Assembly (NCBI GenBank): GCA_021158405.1
Contig: JAGGUP010000059.1
Location: 1-55,352 of the forward strand
Direction of reading: 5' to 3'
DNA length: 55,352 bases
Origin: Bacteroidales bacterium
GTDB lineage: Bacteria; Bacteroidota; Bacteroidia; Bacteroidales; UBA12170
Shown here: positions 1 to 8,072 of the stretch, piece by piece
How positions within the stretch are numbered: the stretch's first letter is position 1
Layout of the letters: the number at the start of each line of letters is the position of its first letter
The notes under the pieces: model-generated
Told to the model about the DNA's origin: nothing
Seen by the model: the letters and a program-made list of their open reading frames with translations, nothing else
Database searches by the model: none
Position numbers and translations under genes: made by a program

Positions 1-445
1 GAAAATTATCATGTTTGTCCAGATTTGCAGCTAATTCTCTATCAGACTTTGGAATAACTCTAAAGGAATCAAGAGCTTTCTTTACATTTTCCAGTTGATG
101 CTTAATTCTGTTATCATTTCTATGTTCAGTCGAATAAATATATTTTGCCATACACAACATATCATCCACTTGTGCATGATATAATAAAACATCAAATTCT
201 TCATCATCCATCCGTGATTCTAACCACTCAATTTTAGAATTATTCTTTTGAACTGGAAAAGTTGGGTTAACACCTTTTTCCGATAATGGATAACAACTTA
301 ATTGAAAACAACCTAAAGAATTCTCATATGACTCAAAACTATAAGGAGATTTTTCTTCAATGTTCTCAATCACTGAGTTTCTATATTGCCATTCAACAGG
401 AATATTTACTATAAAAATTCCATTCGGTTCTGTCCAATGTTTCAT
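1..445 (-). CDS. Hypothetical protein, C-terminus cut by window edge
   Basis: An open frame runs leftward from an ATG at 445-443 and leaves the window, giving 148 visible codons without a stop. The protein begins MKHWTEPNGIFIVNIPVEWQ and is rich in charged and aromatic residues. It has no signal peptide and no membrane segment, so it is probably a soluble cytoplasmic protein. The composition looks like real coding sequence: mixed hydrophobic and charged residues over the whole length and no low-complexity stretch. A short opposite-strand frame at 360-548 overlaps it and is the weaker reading. I do not recognise the family. Only the N-terminal part can be seen and the true length is unknown. 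Confidence 0.7.
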   Translation of the reverse strand, partial: MKHWTEPNGIFIVNIPVEWQYRNSVIENIEEKSPYSFESYENSLGCFQLSCYPLSEKGVNPTFPVQKNNSKIEWLESRMDDEEFDVLLYHAQVDDMLCMAKYIYSTEHRNDNRIKHQLENVKKALDSFRVIPKSDRELAANLDKHDNF

Positions 446-714
446 TATTTACTTATATGTTTCGGTTTTCTCAAATAGCATACAACATCGTTATATAAAC
501 AATTGCTTTTATTTCTCTTATATCATTTATCCTTTCCAAATTTTGTAAATCGCAAATAATCAGTCAAAAACCCCTTATTAATCAATCACAAATGCTTAGT
601 ATCGGATAATCTAATTTTTATAAACCATAAAATGCTTGTAATGCGTTAATACTGTCTTTTCAAAATTACAATAAAATTTTGTTAATCCCACAAAATGAAC
701 TGTTTATTTATATG
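446..714. other. AT-rich intergenic spacer
   Basis: Spacer between the start of the left-edge gene and the end of the MFS transporter, both on the minus strand. It is very AT-rich with scattered stop codons in all frames. I see no convincing hairpin terminator and no RNA gene. Confidence 0.5.
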
Positions 715-2094
715 CTAAGTATGCATCTTGCCTCTTGCCAGTGAAGCAAAAATACCTATCCCACACAATACTGCAAAAACAAAAAAGGCCACCTGCTGCG
801 ATTGCAGCAATTGTGGTAGATTGCTCTCATCTATAGTTTTTTGTCCAATGAAGAAGGAAAAAAGCATCATGGCAATACCCATACTAAGCATTTGACCAAT
901 CATTCGCATAGTTCCTAAAGTTGCCGAAGCGATTCCTAAATGTTTTCGTTCTACAGAACTCATAATTGAATTGCTGTTTGGTGAGGAAAACAAAGCGAAT
1001 CCAAAGCCTAAGAGCATTAATATTAAAATTAGAACAAGCAATGATGTTTCAGATGAGATAAAGCCTAATAATACTAAACCTATTGAAGAAACAGCCATCC
1101 CCGCCGAAGAAATAATACGAGGCTCAATTCGGTCGGACAGTCGACCGGCCCAGGGAGAAAAAACAGTCATAATAATGGGTTGTGCTACCAATACAAAACC
1201 TGCGCCTTGAGGATCTAAGCCCTTGAAATATTGAAGGTAAAAGCTCAATAAAAAGGCCACGGCAAAAGTCGCAGCATAATGAATAAGCGCTGCCAGGTTA
1301 GAATAACGAAAAGTGATATTGTTTTTAAAAATTTGCAAGTCGAGAACAGGGTGTTTTAATCTCAATTCCAAAAAAATAAATCCAATTAGAAAAAGTGTTC
1401 CAATTGCCAAATACGATATTCCAAGTATTCCGGGTAATTTTGGGAATCCCATCATTATAAAAAACAAGGAGATGGCATATAAAACTGAACCTCCCCAATC
1501 GAAAGATTCACCTTTAGAATCGGCCCATTCGTTTTTTAGTTTTGTAAGCACAAAATAAATTGCAATTAGCCCAAGCGGAACAACAAAAAAGAAAATGCTA
1601 CGCCAACCAAAATATTGTGTTAGGATGCCTCCGACAAAAGGACCAAGCGAAAGTCCGAGATATACTGCACTAACTGCAATGCCCATTGCTCTTCCTCTTT
1701 CTTTAGCCGGAAAAACAGAAGTAATAATGGCAACGCTTGTGCTAAAAATCATTCCGCTACCAATAGCTTGTAAAACCCTAAAAAAAATAAGTATATTTAT
1801 GTTGGGTGCTAAACCATTGAGTAGAGATGTTATCGTAAATATGATTAATCCGTAAAGAAATATTTTTTTTCTACCGTATATATCGGCAATTCTGCCAAAG
1901 GGAATTAAAAATATAGCCACTGTTAATAAATAAGCTGTTGCTACCCAGCTTAATGCAATAGCATCAGCAGAAAATTCAGTTCCGATGGTTGGAAGTGCAA
2001 TATTGATAGCAGAGCCCATAAAAGGTGTAATAAAACTGGCTACCGAGGCGACAAAAAGGGTGGAGTTTTTTTCAGTTGAAGAAGCAATATTCAT
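715..2094 (-). CDS. MFS transporter, DHA2 (EmrB/QacA-like) drug exporter family
   Basis: Predicted inner-membrane proton-driven efflux permease of the major facilitator superfamily; the substrate cannot be read from sequence. Near residues 67-77 it carries the loop 2-3 signature GRIADIYGRKK (motif A). In helix 5 it carries GLSLGPFVGGIL (motif C), the antiporter motif. An early segment, SAINIALPTIG, is typical of DHA2 members. Hydrophobic helices cover nearly the full length of 459 residues. The ATG at 2094 is preferred over an in-frame TTG at 2112, because the extra six residues add nothing to the family N-terminus. No regulator or membrane-fusion partner adjoins it; its neighbours are an unrelated truncated gene and a MITE-like element. 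It probably exports small toxic compounds, but this is a family-level inference. Confidence 0.85.
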   Translation of the reverse strand: MNIASSTEKNSTLFVASVASFITPFMGSAINIALPTIGTEFSADAIALSWVATAYLLTVAIFLIPFGRIADIYGRKKIFLYGLIIFTITSLLNGLAPNINILIFFRVLQAIGSGMIFSTSVAIITSVFPAKERGRAMGIAVSAVYLGLSLGPFVGGILTQYFGWRSIFFFVVPLGLIAIYFVLTKLKNEWADSKGESFDWGGSVLYAISLFFIMMGFPKLPGILGISYLAIGTLFLIGFIFLELRLKHPVLDLQIFKNNITFRYSNLAALIHYAATFAVAFLLSFYLQYFKGLDPQGAGFVLVAQPIIMTVFSPWAGRLSDRIEPRIISSAGMAVSSIGLVLLGFISSETSLLVLILILMLLGFGFALFSSPNSNSIMSSVERKHLGIASATLGTMRMIGQMLSMGIAMMLFSFFIGQKTIDESNLPQLLQSQQVAFFVFAVLCGIGIFASLARGKMHT

Positions 2095-2287
2095 TCTTAA
2101 ATAGTTTATCAAAGACTAATGTAATATTTTTTTGCTATATAAAAATAATGATTTGAAATGTTGATAATCATTTAGAGTTTTGTTTTTTTGTATATATCTT
2201 AGTATTAATCAATTGGATAATTATAAAAACATTTATCATTTTCCGATAAAAATCAGAACTAGAGTAAATTATCTCTTTGTTGTTGAT

Positions 2288-2449
2288 GAACTTGTTTAAA
2301 GTCAAACAGCAAAACTGCTAGCGAACCCTAGGTGCCATTGACTTTAGCTATTTTTGATTCCGTAGCTAAGGCTATGCAATAAAAAATGAGATTCGTCACT
2401 GGACACCAATGGTTTACTCTCGAAATCACTCTTTAAATTAAACAAGTTC
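2288..2449. repeat. 162-bp imperfect palindrome with 12-bp terminal inverted repeats (MITE-like)
   Basis: The ends are exact 12-bp inverted repeats, GAACTTGTTTAA at 2288-2299 and TTAAACAAGTTC at 2438-2449. Further pairing continues inward: GGTGCCATTGAC on the left answers GTCACTGGACACC on the right with small bulges. A central 7-bp pair, TTAGCTA/TAGCTAA, closes the middle. There is no open reading frame inside. The form fits a non-autonomous miniature inverted-repeat element or a long structured RNA; only one copy lies in this window. Confidence 0.5.
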
Positions 2450-2524
2450 GATTAGAAAAATGAAGAGTAAAACAGCGTATTGAAATTAAATGCCTAACTT
2501 GTGCACAAATTAAAAAAAATCAAA

Positions 2525-2719
2525 ATGCATTATTACTATGCAAATAAAGTTGCCCGGAGTGACGGTGTGAACGAGGTACACAAAAGTGATTGCAAGTTAC
2601 TACCCGAAATATCTAAACGCGAATATTTAGGTTATTATTCAGATTATCAGGATGCTATATTAAAAGCACAAACAAAATTTGAACTTGTCGAGGGATGTAA
2701 AAATTGTATCCTTGATTAA
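2525..2719 (+). CDS. Small conserved Cys-containing protein
   Basis: A 64-residue protein beginning MHYYYANKVARSDG. The in-frame ATG at 2501 would add eight Lys-rich residues; the start at 2525 is preferred because the MxYYYANK opening looks like the true N-terminus of a small Bacteroidota family I have seen under 'hypothetical protein'. Three Cys remain at the positions expected for a metal-binding or redox knuckle: one in SDCK and a CxxC in GCKNC. His also occurs in EVHKSDC. There is no signal peptide, so it is likely cytoplasmic. The function is unknown. It stands alone on the plus strand, downstream of the inverted-repeat element and convergent with smpB. It is followed in frame by a further open stretch to a TAG at 2843. 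Confidence 0.65.
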   Translation: MHYYYANKVARSDGVNEVHKSDCKLLPEISKREYLGYYSDYQDAILKAQTKFELVEGCKNCILD

Positions 2720-2864
2720 CTTAAAAGTTTATCATGGCTAATTCTTTTCTTAAAAGATATAAAAGTAGATTTATATATTCCTGGCAATCCGTCGCATCCA
2801 CTAACAATTGTAAATGAAATTTTGGATTTAACAAGGAAAAGGTAGATGCAAAAATAGTAGAAAA

Positions 2865-3314
2865 TCAAGAGCGTTCTCTATCCGTATCTCGTTGAATATC
2901 TTTTTGTTTTATTGTTTCACGTTTATCATAGGTATGTTTTCCTTTAGCCAAAGCAATTTCCAGCTTTGCCAAGCCGCGATCGTTAACAAATAATTTGGTA
3001 GGGATAATAGTAAATCCTTTTTCGTTGATCTTTATTTGAAGTTTTTTGAGCTCTTTTTTATTGAGCAAGAGTTTGCGGTCGCGTTTAACAACATGATTAT
3101 AATGCGTTCCAAGCGTATATTCTGATATATGTAAATTACGGACAAACAGTTCGTTATCTATAAAAACACAATAAGCATCCGAAAGGTTGGCTTTGCCGTA
3201 GCGAATAGATTTAATTTCTGTTCCCTGTAACTGAATACCAGCTACAAAGCGTTCGACTAAAAAATATTCGAAGCTGGCACGTTTGTTCTTTATATTGACT
3301 TTTGGGAGACTCAT
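2865..3314 (-). CDS. smpB: SsrA-binding protein SmpB
   Basis: SmpB binds tmRNA and delivers it with EF-Tu to ribosomes stalled on broken messages, so that the nascent chain is tagged for proteolysis. The 149-residue length is normal. The OB-fold core is clear: NKRASFEYFLVERFVAGIQL, then TEIKSIRYGKANLSDAYC, then RNLHISEYTLGTHYNH, then the KRDRKLLLNKKELKKL helix. The C-terminal tail, YDKRETIKQKDIQRD, is the segment that mimics a codon in the decoding centre. The tmRNA gene itself is not in this window. The gene stands alone on the minus strand, about 115 bp after the HMG-CoA lyase gene. Confidence 0.97.
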   Translation of the reverse strand: MSLPKVNIKNKRASFEYFLVERFVAGIQLQGTEIKSIRYGKANLSDAYCVFIDNELFVRNLHISEYTLGTHYNHVVKRDRKLLLNKKELKKLQIKINEKGFTIIPTKLFVNDRGLAKLEIALAKGKHTYDKRETIKQKDIQRDTDRERS

Positions 3315-3429
3315 TTTCTTTGAAAGAATTACTGGGCAAAGATAGAAGAATTCAGGAAAACGTAATTAGCTATACAAACAATAAATTTTGAATGAAAATT
3401 GATTAGTTACATAATTTCGTACAAATAGC

Positions 3430-4302
3430 TTAAAATTTAGGAATATTCAAGCCACTTGGAAAAGTTGATGATTCTAGCGAAATAGCATTATGAAAGGCTC
3501 GTAAATTAAGACCGTGTTCAATATTTCTTTCTTTAAGAAAAGCGAGTAGATTTCTGGTTTTTAAATTGCCAATCATTTCTTGTTTAGACATTGGACATCC
3601 TCCCAATCCATTAATAACCGTGTCAAATCGTCTACATCCATTATCGAATGCTGCTTTAATATTAATAGTACAATTTTCTGGAGTGGTATGTAAATGAGCA
3701 CCAAATTCAATATCGGAAAACTCTTTTATAACTGCTTGAAATGCAGCGCCAATAGAGTCAGGTGTGCCAACTCCGGTTGTATCAGAAAGTGCAATAATCT
3801 TAACGCCAATTTGATACAGTTTTCTTGTCCATTCATAAACTATTTCCGGATTCCATAAGTCGCCATAAGGATTTCCAAAAGCCATAGAAATATATAATAC
3901 CAGTTCTTTTCCTGTTTTTTGGCAAAGGTTAAGGATTCTTTCTGTTTCTTCAAATGATTTGCCGATGTCAGAATTTATATTCAGTTGTAAAAATGTATTA
4001 GAAATAGAAAACGGATAGCCCAGATAGCTGATCTGTTCGAAGGGTTCGGCAATTTGAGCACCTTTTAAATTAGGGATAATGGCAAGTAACTTTGTTTTTG
4101 TATCTGATAAATCAAGACCCTTAAGGACTTGAGCCGTATCTCGCAGTTGTGGAATTGCTTTTGGACTTACAAAGCTTCCAAAATCAAGTGTGTCAAATCC
4201 AACTTTTAAAAGTGCATTGATATAGGCAATCTTTTTTCCCGTAGGAATAAATTCTTTGATGCCTTGCATAGCATCACGAGGGGTTTCAATAATCTTAAAC
4301 AT
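3430..4302 (-). CDS. Hydroxymethylglutaryl-CoA lyase
   Basis: Predicted to cleave HMG-CoA to acetyl-CoA and acetoacetate, the last step of leucine degradation. It is a TIM-barrel enzyme of the HMGL-like family, 290 residues. The catalytic Arg-Asp pair is at R9-D10 in ETPRDAMQG. The metal-binding HLH pair is at H203/H205 in GAHLHTT. The mobile-loop nucleophile is C236 in NGLGGCPM, followed by the conserved Asn in GNLKTRN. All key residues known from the family are therefore present. It is not in an operon with the other leucine genes, which lie about 48 kb away near the right end of this window. The related family members homocitrate and citramalate synthase are less likely, because the GLGGCP loop is specific for the lyase. 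Confidence 0.85.
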   Translation of the reverse strand: MFKIIETPRDAMQGIKEFIPTGKKIAYINALLKVGFDTLDFGSFVSPKAIPQLRDTAQVLKGLDLSDTKTKLLAIIPNLKGAQIAEPFEQISYLGYPFSISNTFLQLNINSDIGKSFEETERILNLCQKTGKELVLYISMAFGNPYGDLWNPEIVYEWTRKLYQIGVKIIALSDTTGVGTPDSIGAAFQAVIKEFSDIEFGAHLHTTPENCTINIKAAFDNGCRRFDTVINGLGGCPMSKQEMIGNLKTRNLLAFLKERNIEHGLNLRAFHNAISLESSTFPSGLNIPKF

Positions 4303-4334
4303 TTGCGTCGGTCATTGTGGTTTTCAAATATACT

Positions 4335-4386
4335 AAAAAAAGAGAATACATGCATAATAAATTTTTACACATGCATTCTCTTTTTA
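4335..4386 (-). terminator. Rho-independent terminator after the prohibitin-like gene
   Basis: A long inverted repeat pairs AAAAAGAGAATACATG with CATGCATTCTCTTTTT with a single mismatch and a short AT-rich loop. Read on the minus strand it ends in a T run. It lies just downstream of the minus-strand stop at 4409. Confidence 0.75.
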
Positions 4387-4408
4387 TGAGAACAAATTAA
4401 AGAAAATA

Positions 4409-5245
4409 TTATTTCGAATCTCCTAATATTAAAGGCATTCCGTCTTTTGAATTTCCTATAATCACAATTTTAGCATTTGGTGATTCTGCTAATTTTAAAG
4501 TAGCTTCAATTCCTTTTTCACGTAATATTTTATCAGTTAAACTGGCGTTTAGGATATCATTTGCTTTTGCTTTTCCTTTAGCGTCTATTGCAATACGTTG
4601 GGCTTCTTTAGTTGCTTTTTCCAATTTAAATTCATATTCCAAACTTTCTTGCTCTTGTTTAAGTTTGTTTTCAATAGCCATTTTTAGTGTTGTAGGCAAA
4701 GTGATGTCGCGAACTAAAACTTCGTTGATTTGTACATATTGACTAATCAAAAGGTCTCTAGTTTCCTCATAAATTTCAGATTGAATGGCATCACGTTTAG
4801 AAGAGTAAATTTGTTCTGGAGTGTAGCGACCAATCACCGAACGAGTAGCCGAACGTATAGACGGTTTAACTACAGTTCCCAAATAATTCTGTCCTTTTTC
4901 TTGATGTAGCTTACCTAGCTCGGAATATGAAGGTTGATACCATACTGAGAGCTCCACATTTATTTCCAAACCATTAGAGGAGAGTACATCCATTGTTTCT
5001 GTTACTTCCAATTGGCGAACATCATAAACAAACATTTTATTCCAAGGAAGAATAAAATGGAAGCCTTCACTATAAGTTGTTTCCGTATCAACTCCTTTAT
5101 CTAATAAACGGAAGAGAACACCAGCTTGGCCGGAGTTAATTGTAACAGTCATACTGCTCCAGGAAATGATAAGGATTAATAGGGCAAATACTCCAATTCC
5201 AATTGGAAGTACTTTTTTCTTGTCAAATTCTTGTTGTTGTTGCAT
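4409..5245 (-). CDS. Prohibitin-like SPFH/band 7 membrane protein
   Basis: A 278-residue SPFH-family protein. One transmembrane helix near residues 13-32 (VLPIGIGVFALLILIISW) anchors it. The band 7 domain follows (VTINSGQAGVLFRLLDKGVD, then GFHFILPW, then VYDVRQLEV). Next comes a charged helical, probably coiled-coil, segment rich in Lys, Glu and Ala (LEKATKEAQRIAIDAKGKAKA). It ends in a short Gly/Pro tail. The order and spacing resemble eukaryotic prohibitins, so it probably forms ring-shaped oligomers in the inner membrane and helps to organise lipids or proteases such as FtsH. No protease or NfeD partner gene adjoins it. It has its own terminator and is separated by about 50 bp from the sodium symporter gene upstream, so it could be co-transcribed with it. 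Confidence 0.85.
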   Translation of the reverse strand: MQQQQEFDKKKVLPIGIGVFALLILIISWSSMTVTINSGQAGVLFRLLDKGVDTETTYSEGFHFILPWNKMFVYDVRQLEVTETMDVLSSNGLEINVELSVWYQPSYSELGKLHQEKGQNYLGTVVKPSIRSATRSVIGRYTPEQIYSSKRDAIQSEIYEETRDLLISQYVQINEVLVRDITLPTTLKMAIENKLKQEQESLEYEFKLEKATKEAQRIAIDAKGKAKANDILNASLTDKILREKGIEATLKLAESPNAKIVIIGNSKDGMPLILGDSK

Positions 5246-5296
5246 ATCTTTCTTTTTTCTTCAAAGATACGCTTTTTCTGAACGATATATGAGCGA

Positions 5297-6751
5297 TTAA
5301 TTTGATTCGGGTTTTGAAATAATTGCTAAGCCACCAAACATAAGCAGCCCATTTATTATTAATAGTTCAAAACCAAACTGATAACCATTTAAAAGTTGAG
5401 GTGAGTAGGCTTGAATCAGATAAGATATTACCGGCGAAAGCAAAGCAATAATAGGAACCCAACGATCTTTTACTTTTCGTTTTAAGAAAATACCAAAACT
5501 AAATAATCCAAGCAAAGGGCCATAGGTATATCCGGCAATCGTAAACAGTTTAGTAATGATTGCTTGATCATTGATCAATTCATATCCTAAAATTACAATT
5601 ATCAGTACTAAAGCCATGCCTAAATGGCTTATTTTGCGGAGTCTTATTTTCTTGTTCTCGGAGAGATTGGATTTTCTTTCGATGCCCAAAATATCGATAG
5701 TAAAAGAAGTTGTAAGAGCAGTAAGCGCGCTGTCAGCACTACTATAAGCGGCGGCAATCAATCCGATTATAAAAATAATTCCAGCAAAATTTCCTAAATG
5801 ATTGAGTGCAATTTCAGGAAAAAGATTGTCGGTAGTCCCAGCAAATGTAACGCCTTTTGCTTGTGCATAAAATGCTAAAAAAGCACCAAGAATTAAGAAA
5901 AGAAAATTTACGGGAACAAGTGCCCAGCTCATCCAACGAATATTTTTTTTAGCTTCAGGCAAATTTTTGCAACTCAAATTTTTCTGCATCATATCCTGAT
6001 CTAAACCAGTCATTACGATAGCAATAAAAGCCCCGGAAATAAATTGTTTTACAAAGAAATATTTGTCTCTCCAATCGAAGAAAAACATTTGGGTATAATT
6101 TGCTTCCTGTATTTTTTTAAATAATTCGGGAAGTGATGTTTCTAATTGACTTGAAATTGAAAAGACGGAAATTAAGACAGCCAAAAGCATAAAGGTAGTT
6201 TGAAGCATATCGGTCCAAACAATCGTTTTTATTCCACCTTTCCAAGTGTAGAGTAAAATAAGCGTAACGAAAACAATTACAGTTATAAAAAACGGAACTC
6301 CAAATTTATTTAGCACGAAATATTGAAGCACATTTACTACTAAAAACATTCGGAAAGATGCCCCAATTATACGCGATAGCAAAAAGAAAGAAGCTCCCGT
6401 TTTATAGGATTTCATTCCAAATCGTTGGAGTAAATAGGTGTAAATTGAAGTTAAATTAAGTTTATAATAGATAGGAAGTAAAACATTGGCAATCACAAAA
6501 TAACCAACCAAATATCCAAATACGATCACCATATAGGAAAACTTAGTTGAGCTTACCACGCCGGGAATCGAAATAAAAGTCACTCCGCTGAGTGAAGCCC
6601 CAATCATTCCATAAGCAACCACATACCAAGGCGACACTTTATTTCCAATAAAAAAGCTTTCGTTGTTTGCCCTTCTGCTACTGATCCAGCTTACACTAAA
6701 AAGAAAAATAGTATAGGCTAAAAAACTATATAGGATTAATTGAGGTGACAA
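5297..6751 (-). CDS. Sodium:solute symporter family protein
   Basis: An inner-membrane permease of the SSS (LeuT-fold) family, 484 residues with hydrophobic helices throughout, about 13 in all. Typical segments are WYVVAYGMIGASLSGVTFIS in the first core helix, WKGGIKTIVWTDMLQTTFM in the middle, and IAAAYSSADSALTALTTSF, which carries the sodium-site Ser residues of helix 8. The solute cannot be deduced. The start is a TTG at 6751, one base after the gmhB stop. No in-frame ATG occurs until a family-conserved helix, so initiation at TTG coupled to gmhB translation is the best reading. It is the third gene of a gmhA-gmhB-symporter operon on the minus strand. Confidence 0.85.
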   Translation of the reverse strand: MSPQLILYSFLAYTIFLFSVSWISSRRANNESFFIGNKVSPWYVVAYGMIGASLSGVTFISIPGVVSSTKFSYMVIVFGYLVGYFVIANVLLPIYYKLNLTSIYTYLLQRFGMKSYKTGASFFLLSRIIGASFRMFLVVNVLQYFVLNKFGVPFFITVIVFVTLILLYTWKGGIKTIVWTDMLQTTFMLLAVLISVFSISSQLETSLPELFKKIQEANYTQMFFFDWRDKYFFVKQFISGAFIAIVMTGLDQDMMQKNLSCKNLPEAKKNIRWMSWALVPVNFLFLILGAFLAFYAQAKGVTFAGTTDNLFPEIALNHLGNFAGIIFIIGLIAAAYSSADSALTALTTSFTIDILGIERKSNLSENKKIRLRKISHLGMALVLIIVILGYELINDQAIITKLFTIAGYTYGPLLGLFSFGIFLKRKVKDRWVPIIALLSPVISYLIQAYSPQLLNGYQFGFELLIINGLLMFGGLAIISKPESN

Positions 6752-6752
6752 A

Positions 6753-7307
6753 TTAAATGGAATTAAGAGTTCTTACAAATTCTAATAATGAAGAATAGAC
6801 AGGGATATTTTTGGTGATGGTTTTATCTTCTTCATCAGAACGAATAAACACACAATGCATTTCAGCATTTTGACCAAATTCCATATCTCCTATCGAATCT
6901 CCTACCATATAGCTTTTGTGAAAATCGAGGGAGGGAAATTCTTTTTTTGCCATTTGAGCCATAGCCAAACGGGGTTTTCTGCAATTAGGCGATTTAGAGG
7001 CGAGGTCAGGACAAAAAAAGATGCGATCAATCCGGCCTCCTTTTTCTTTAATCTGACCCATCATTTGTCGATGGACGTCTTCTAAATCATAAATCGTCAT
7101 CAATCCTTTTCCTATACCTTGTTGATTGGTTACGATAAAAATATTTTTAAAAATGTCTGACAGGATTCTGATAGCTAAGAGGCTTCCCTGTAAAAAATCA
7201 AATTCAGATGGTTTTTTTACATAGCCCCCCGGGAAACGTTTGTTTATTACGCCGTCTCGATCGAGGAATATACTCCATTCGTTTTTTAGTTCGCTTCGGG
7301 TTGTCAT
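6753..7307 (-). CDS. gmhB: D-glycero-D-manno-heptose 1,7-bisphosphate phosphatase (HAD-IIIA)
   Basis: Removes the C7 phosphate of heptose bisphosphate in ADP-heptose synthesis for LPS. The protein has 184 residues. HAD motif I is LDRDGVIN with D16 and D18, the motif II Thr is in IFIVTNQQGIGKG, and the late acidic motif is MVGDSIGDMEFG. The zinc loop is reduced: C99 (FFCPD) and C109 (NCRKP) remain, but the extra His and Cys of the enterobacterial CPHH...CDCRKP form are absent, so metal binding may be weak or lost. The ATG overlaps the gmhA stop as ATGA, showing translational coupling. A histidinol-phosphatase role is possible in principle for HAD-IIIA enzymes, but the gmhA neighbour argues for heptose. 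Confidence 0.9.
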   Translation of the reverse strand: MTTRSELKNEWSIFLDRDGVINKRFPGGYVKKPSEFDFLQGSLLAIRILSDIFKNIFIVTNQQGIGKGLMTIYDLEDVHRQMMGQIKEKGGRIDRIFFCPDLASKSPNCRKPRLAMAQMAKKEFPSLDFHKSYMVGDSIGDMEFGQNAEMHCVFIRSDEEDKTITKNIPVYSSLLEFVRTLNSI

Positions 7308-7882
7308 TGTTTTTGTGGAAATATGGTTTGTTCAACAATTTCGCAAAGACAATGTCCAACGATTATATGTAGTTCTTGAATCCGGGGAGTGTCAGTCGAA
7401 GGAATTTGAATGGCATATTCTGCAAGTTCTCTTGCTTTCCCTCCAGTCATTCCTGTCAAGAGAGCTGTTTTCATTCCAATTTCATTTGCGGCTTCTAGGG
7501 CCTTAATAATATTTGTAGAGTTTCCGGAAGTGCTGAGCGCAATCAACATATCGGTTTGGTTACCATACGCTTTAAGCATACGGGAATAAACTTCATCAAA
7601 AGAATAATCGTTTGCAACAGCTGTTAAAAAGGAGGTGTTTACATGCAATGCTTCTGCCGCCAATGGAGGTCTGTCGTAATAAAAACGTCCTGATAGCTCG
7701 GCGGCAAGGTGCTGAGCATCAGCTGCACTACCTCCGTTTCCACAAAATAAAACTTTTCCTCCCGAGTTAAAAACCTGAACCATTTCTTTAGATAGAATAT
7801 CTACTGTTTTAGCAATTTGAGTGTCGCTTAAGACTAGCTCTTTCAAGTTTATGGATTCTTCTAGAGCACGTTTTAAAACCAT
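7304..7882 (-). CDS. gmhA: Phosphoheptose isomerase (SIS domain)
   Basis: Converts sedoheptulose 7-phosphate to D-glycero-D-manno-heptose 7-phosphate, the first committed step of LPS inner-core heptose synthesis. The SIS fold is evident: CGNGGSAADAQHLAAELSGR near residue 50, IALSTSGNSTNIIKAL, and the late helix IQELHIIVGHCLCE, which carries active-site residues. The start at 7882 gives 192 residues, the usual length. A longer frame reaches an upstream start at 7936, but a TATTTTTG promoter box on the minus strand (7904-7897) lies between the two, so the shorter start is right. gmhB follows with a 4-base overlap. Confidence 0.92.
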   Translation of the reverse strand: MVLKRALEESINLKELVLSDTQIAKTVDILSKEMVQVFNSGGKVLFCGNGGSAADAQHLAAELSGRFYYDRPPLAAEALHVNTSFLTAVANDYSFDEVYSRMLKAYGNQTDMLIALSTSGNSTNIIKALEAANEIGMKTALLTGMTGGKARELAEYAIQIPSTDTPRIQELHIIVGHCLCEIVEQTIFPQKQ

Positions 7883-7896
7883 AATTGATTTTTTTA

Positions 7897-7904
7897 CAAA
7901 AATA
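7897..7904 (-). promoter_or_regulatory. -7 box of the gmhA promoter
   Basis: Minus-strand TATTTTTG matches the Bacteroidota -7 consensus TAnnTTTG and sits 15 bases before the gmhA ATG. The surrounding bases, CCTATTTTTGTAAAAAA, recur before hldD. No clear TTTG -33 box is present. Confidence 0.45.
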
Positions 7905-8033
7905 GGATAAGTTTTTGAATGCGCCGAAACAAGCACTCTATAAGAGTAAAATAATTTTTATTTTTATCGCTTGAAAGGATGAGTTTGTTTACATTAAGTT
8001 GTTTAAAAGATAATTAAATGCTTTAAGAATACG

Positions 8034-8041
8034 TATTTTTG
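8034..8041 (+). promoter_or_regulatory. -7 box for the secreted-protein gene at 8073
   Basis: TATTTTTG fits the TAnnTTTG consensus, 31 bases before the ATG. A second partly matching copy lies at 8046-8053. A -33 element is not obvious. Confidence 0.4.
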
Positions 8042-8072
8042 CCGCGTATTTTTGTATAAAAATTGGAGAGAT

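Noticed and set aside
360-548. 62-codon plus-strand reading frame at the left edge
   Set aside because: It overlaps the better minus-strand gene at 1-445 and has a biased Phe/Ile/Tyr composition.
2914-2927. parS-like half site GTTTCACGTTTATC within smpB, with a similar GTTTCACGTTTA at 22429
   Set aside because: Only the left half of the GTTTCACGTGAAAC palindrome is present at each place, and both lie inside coding sequence far from parAB.
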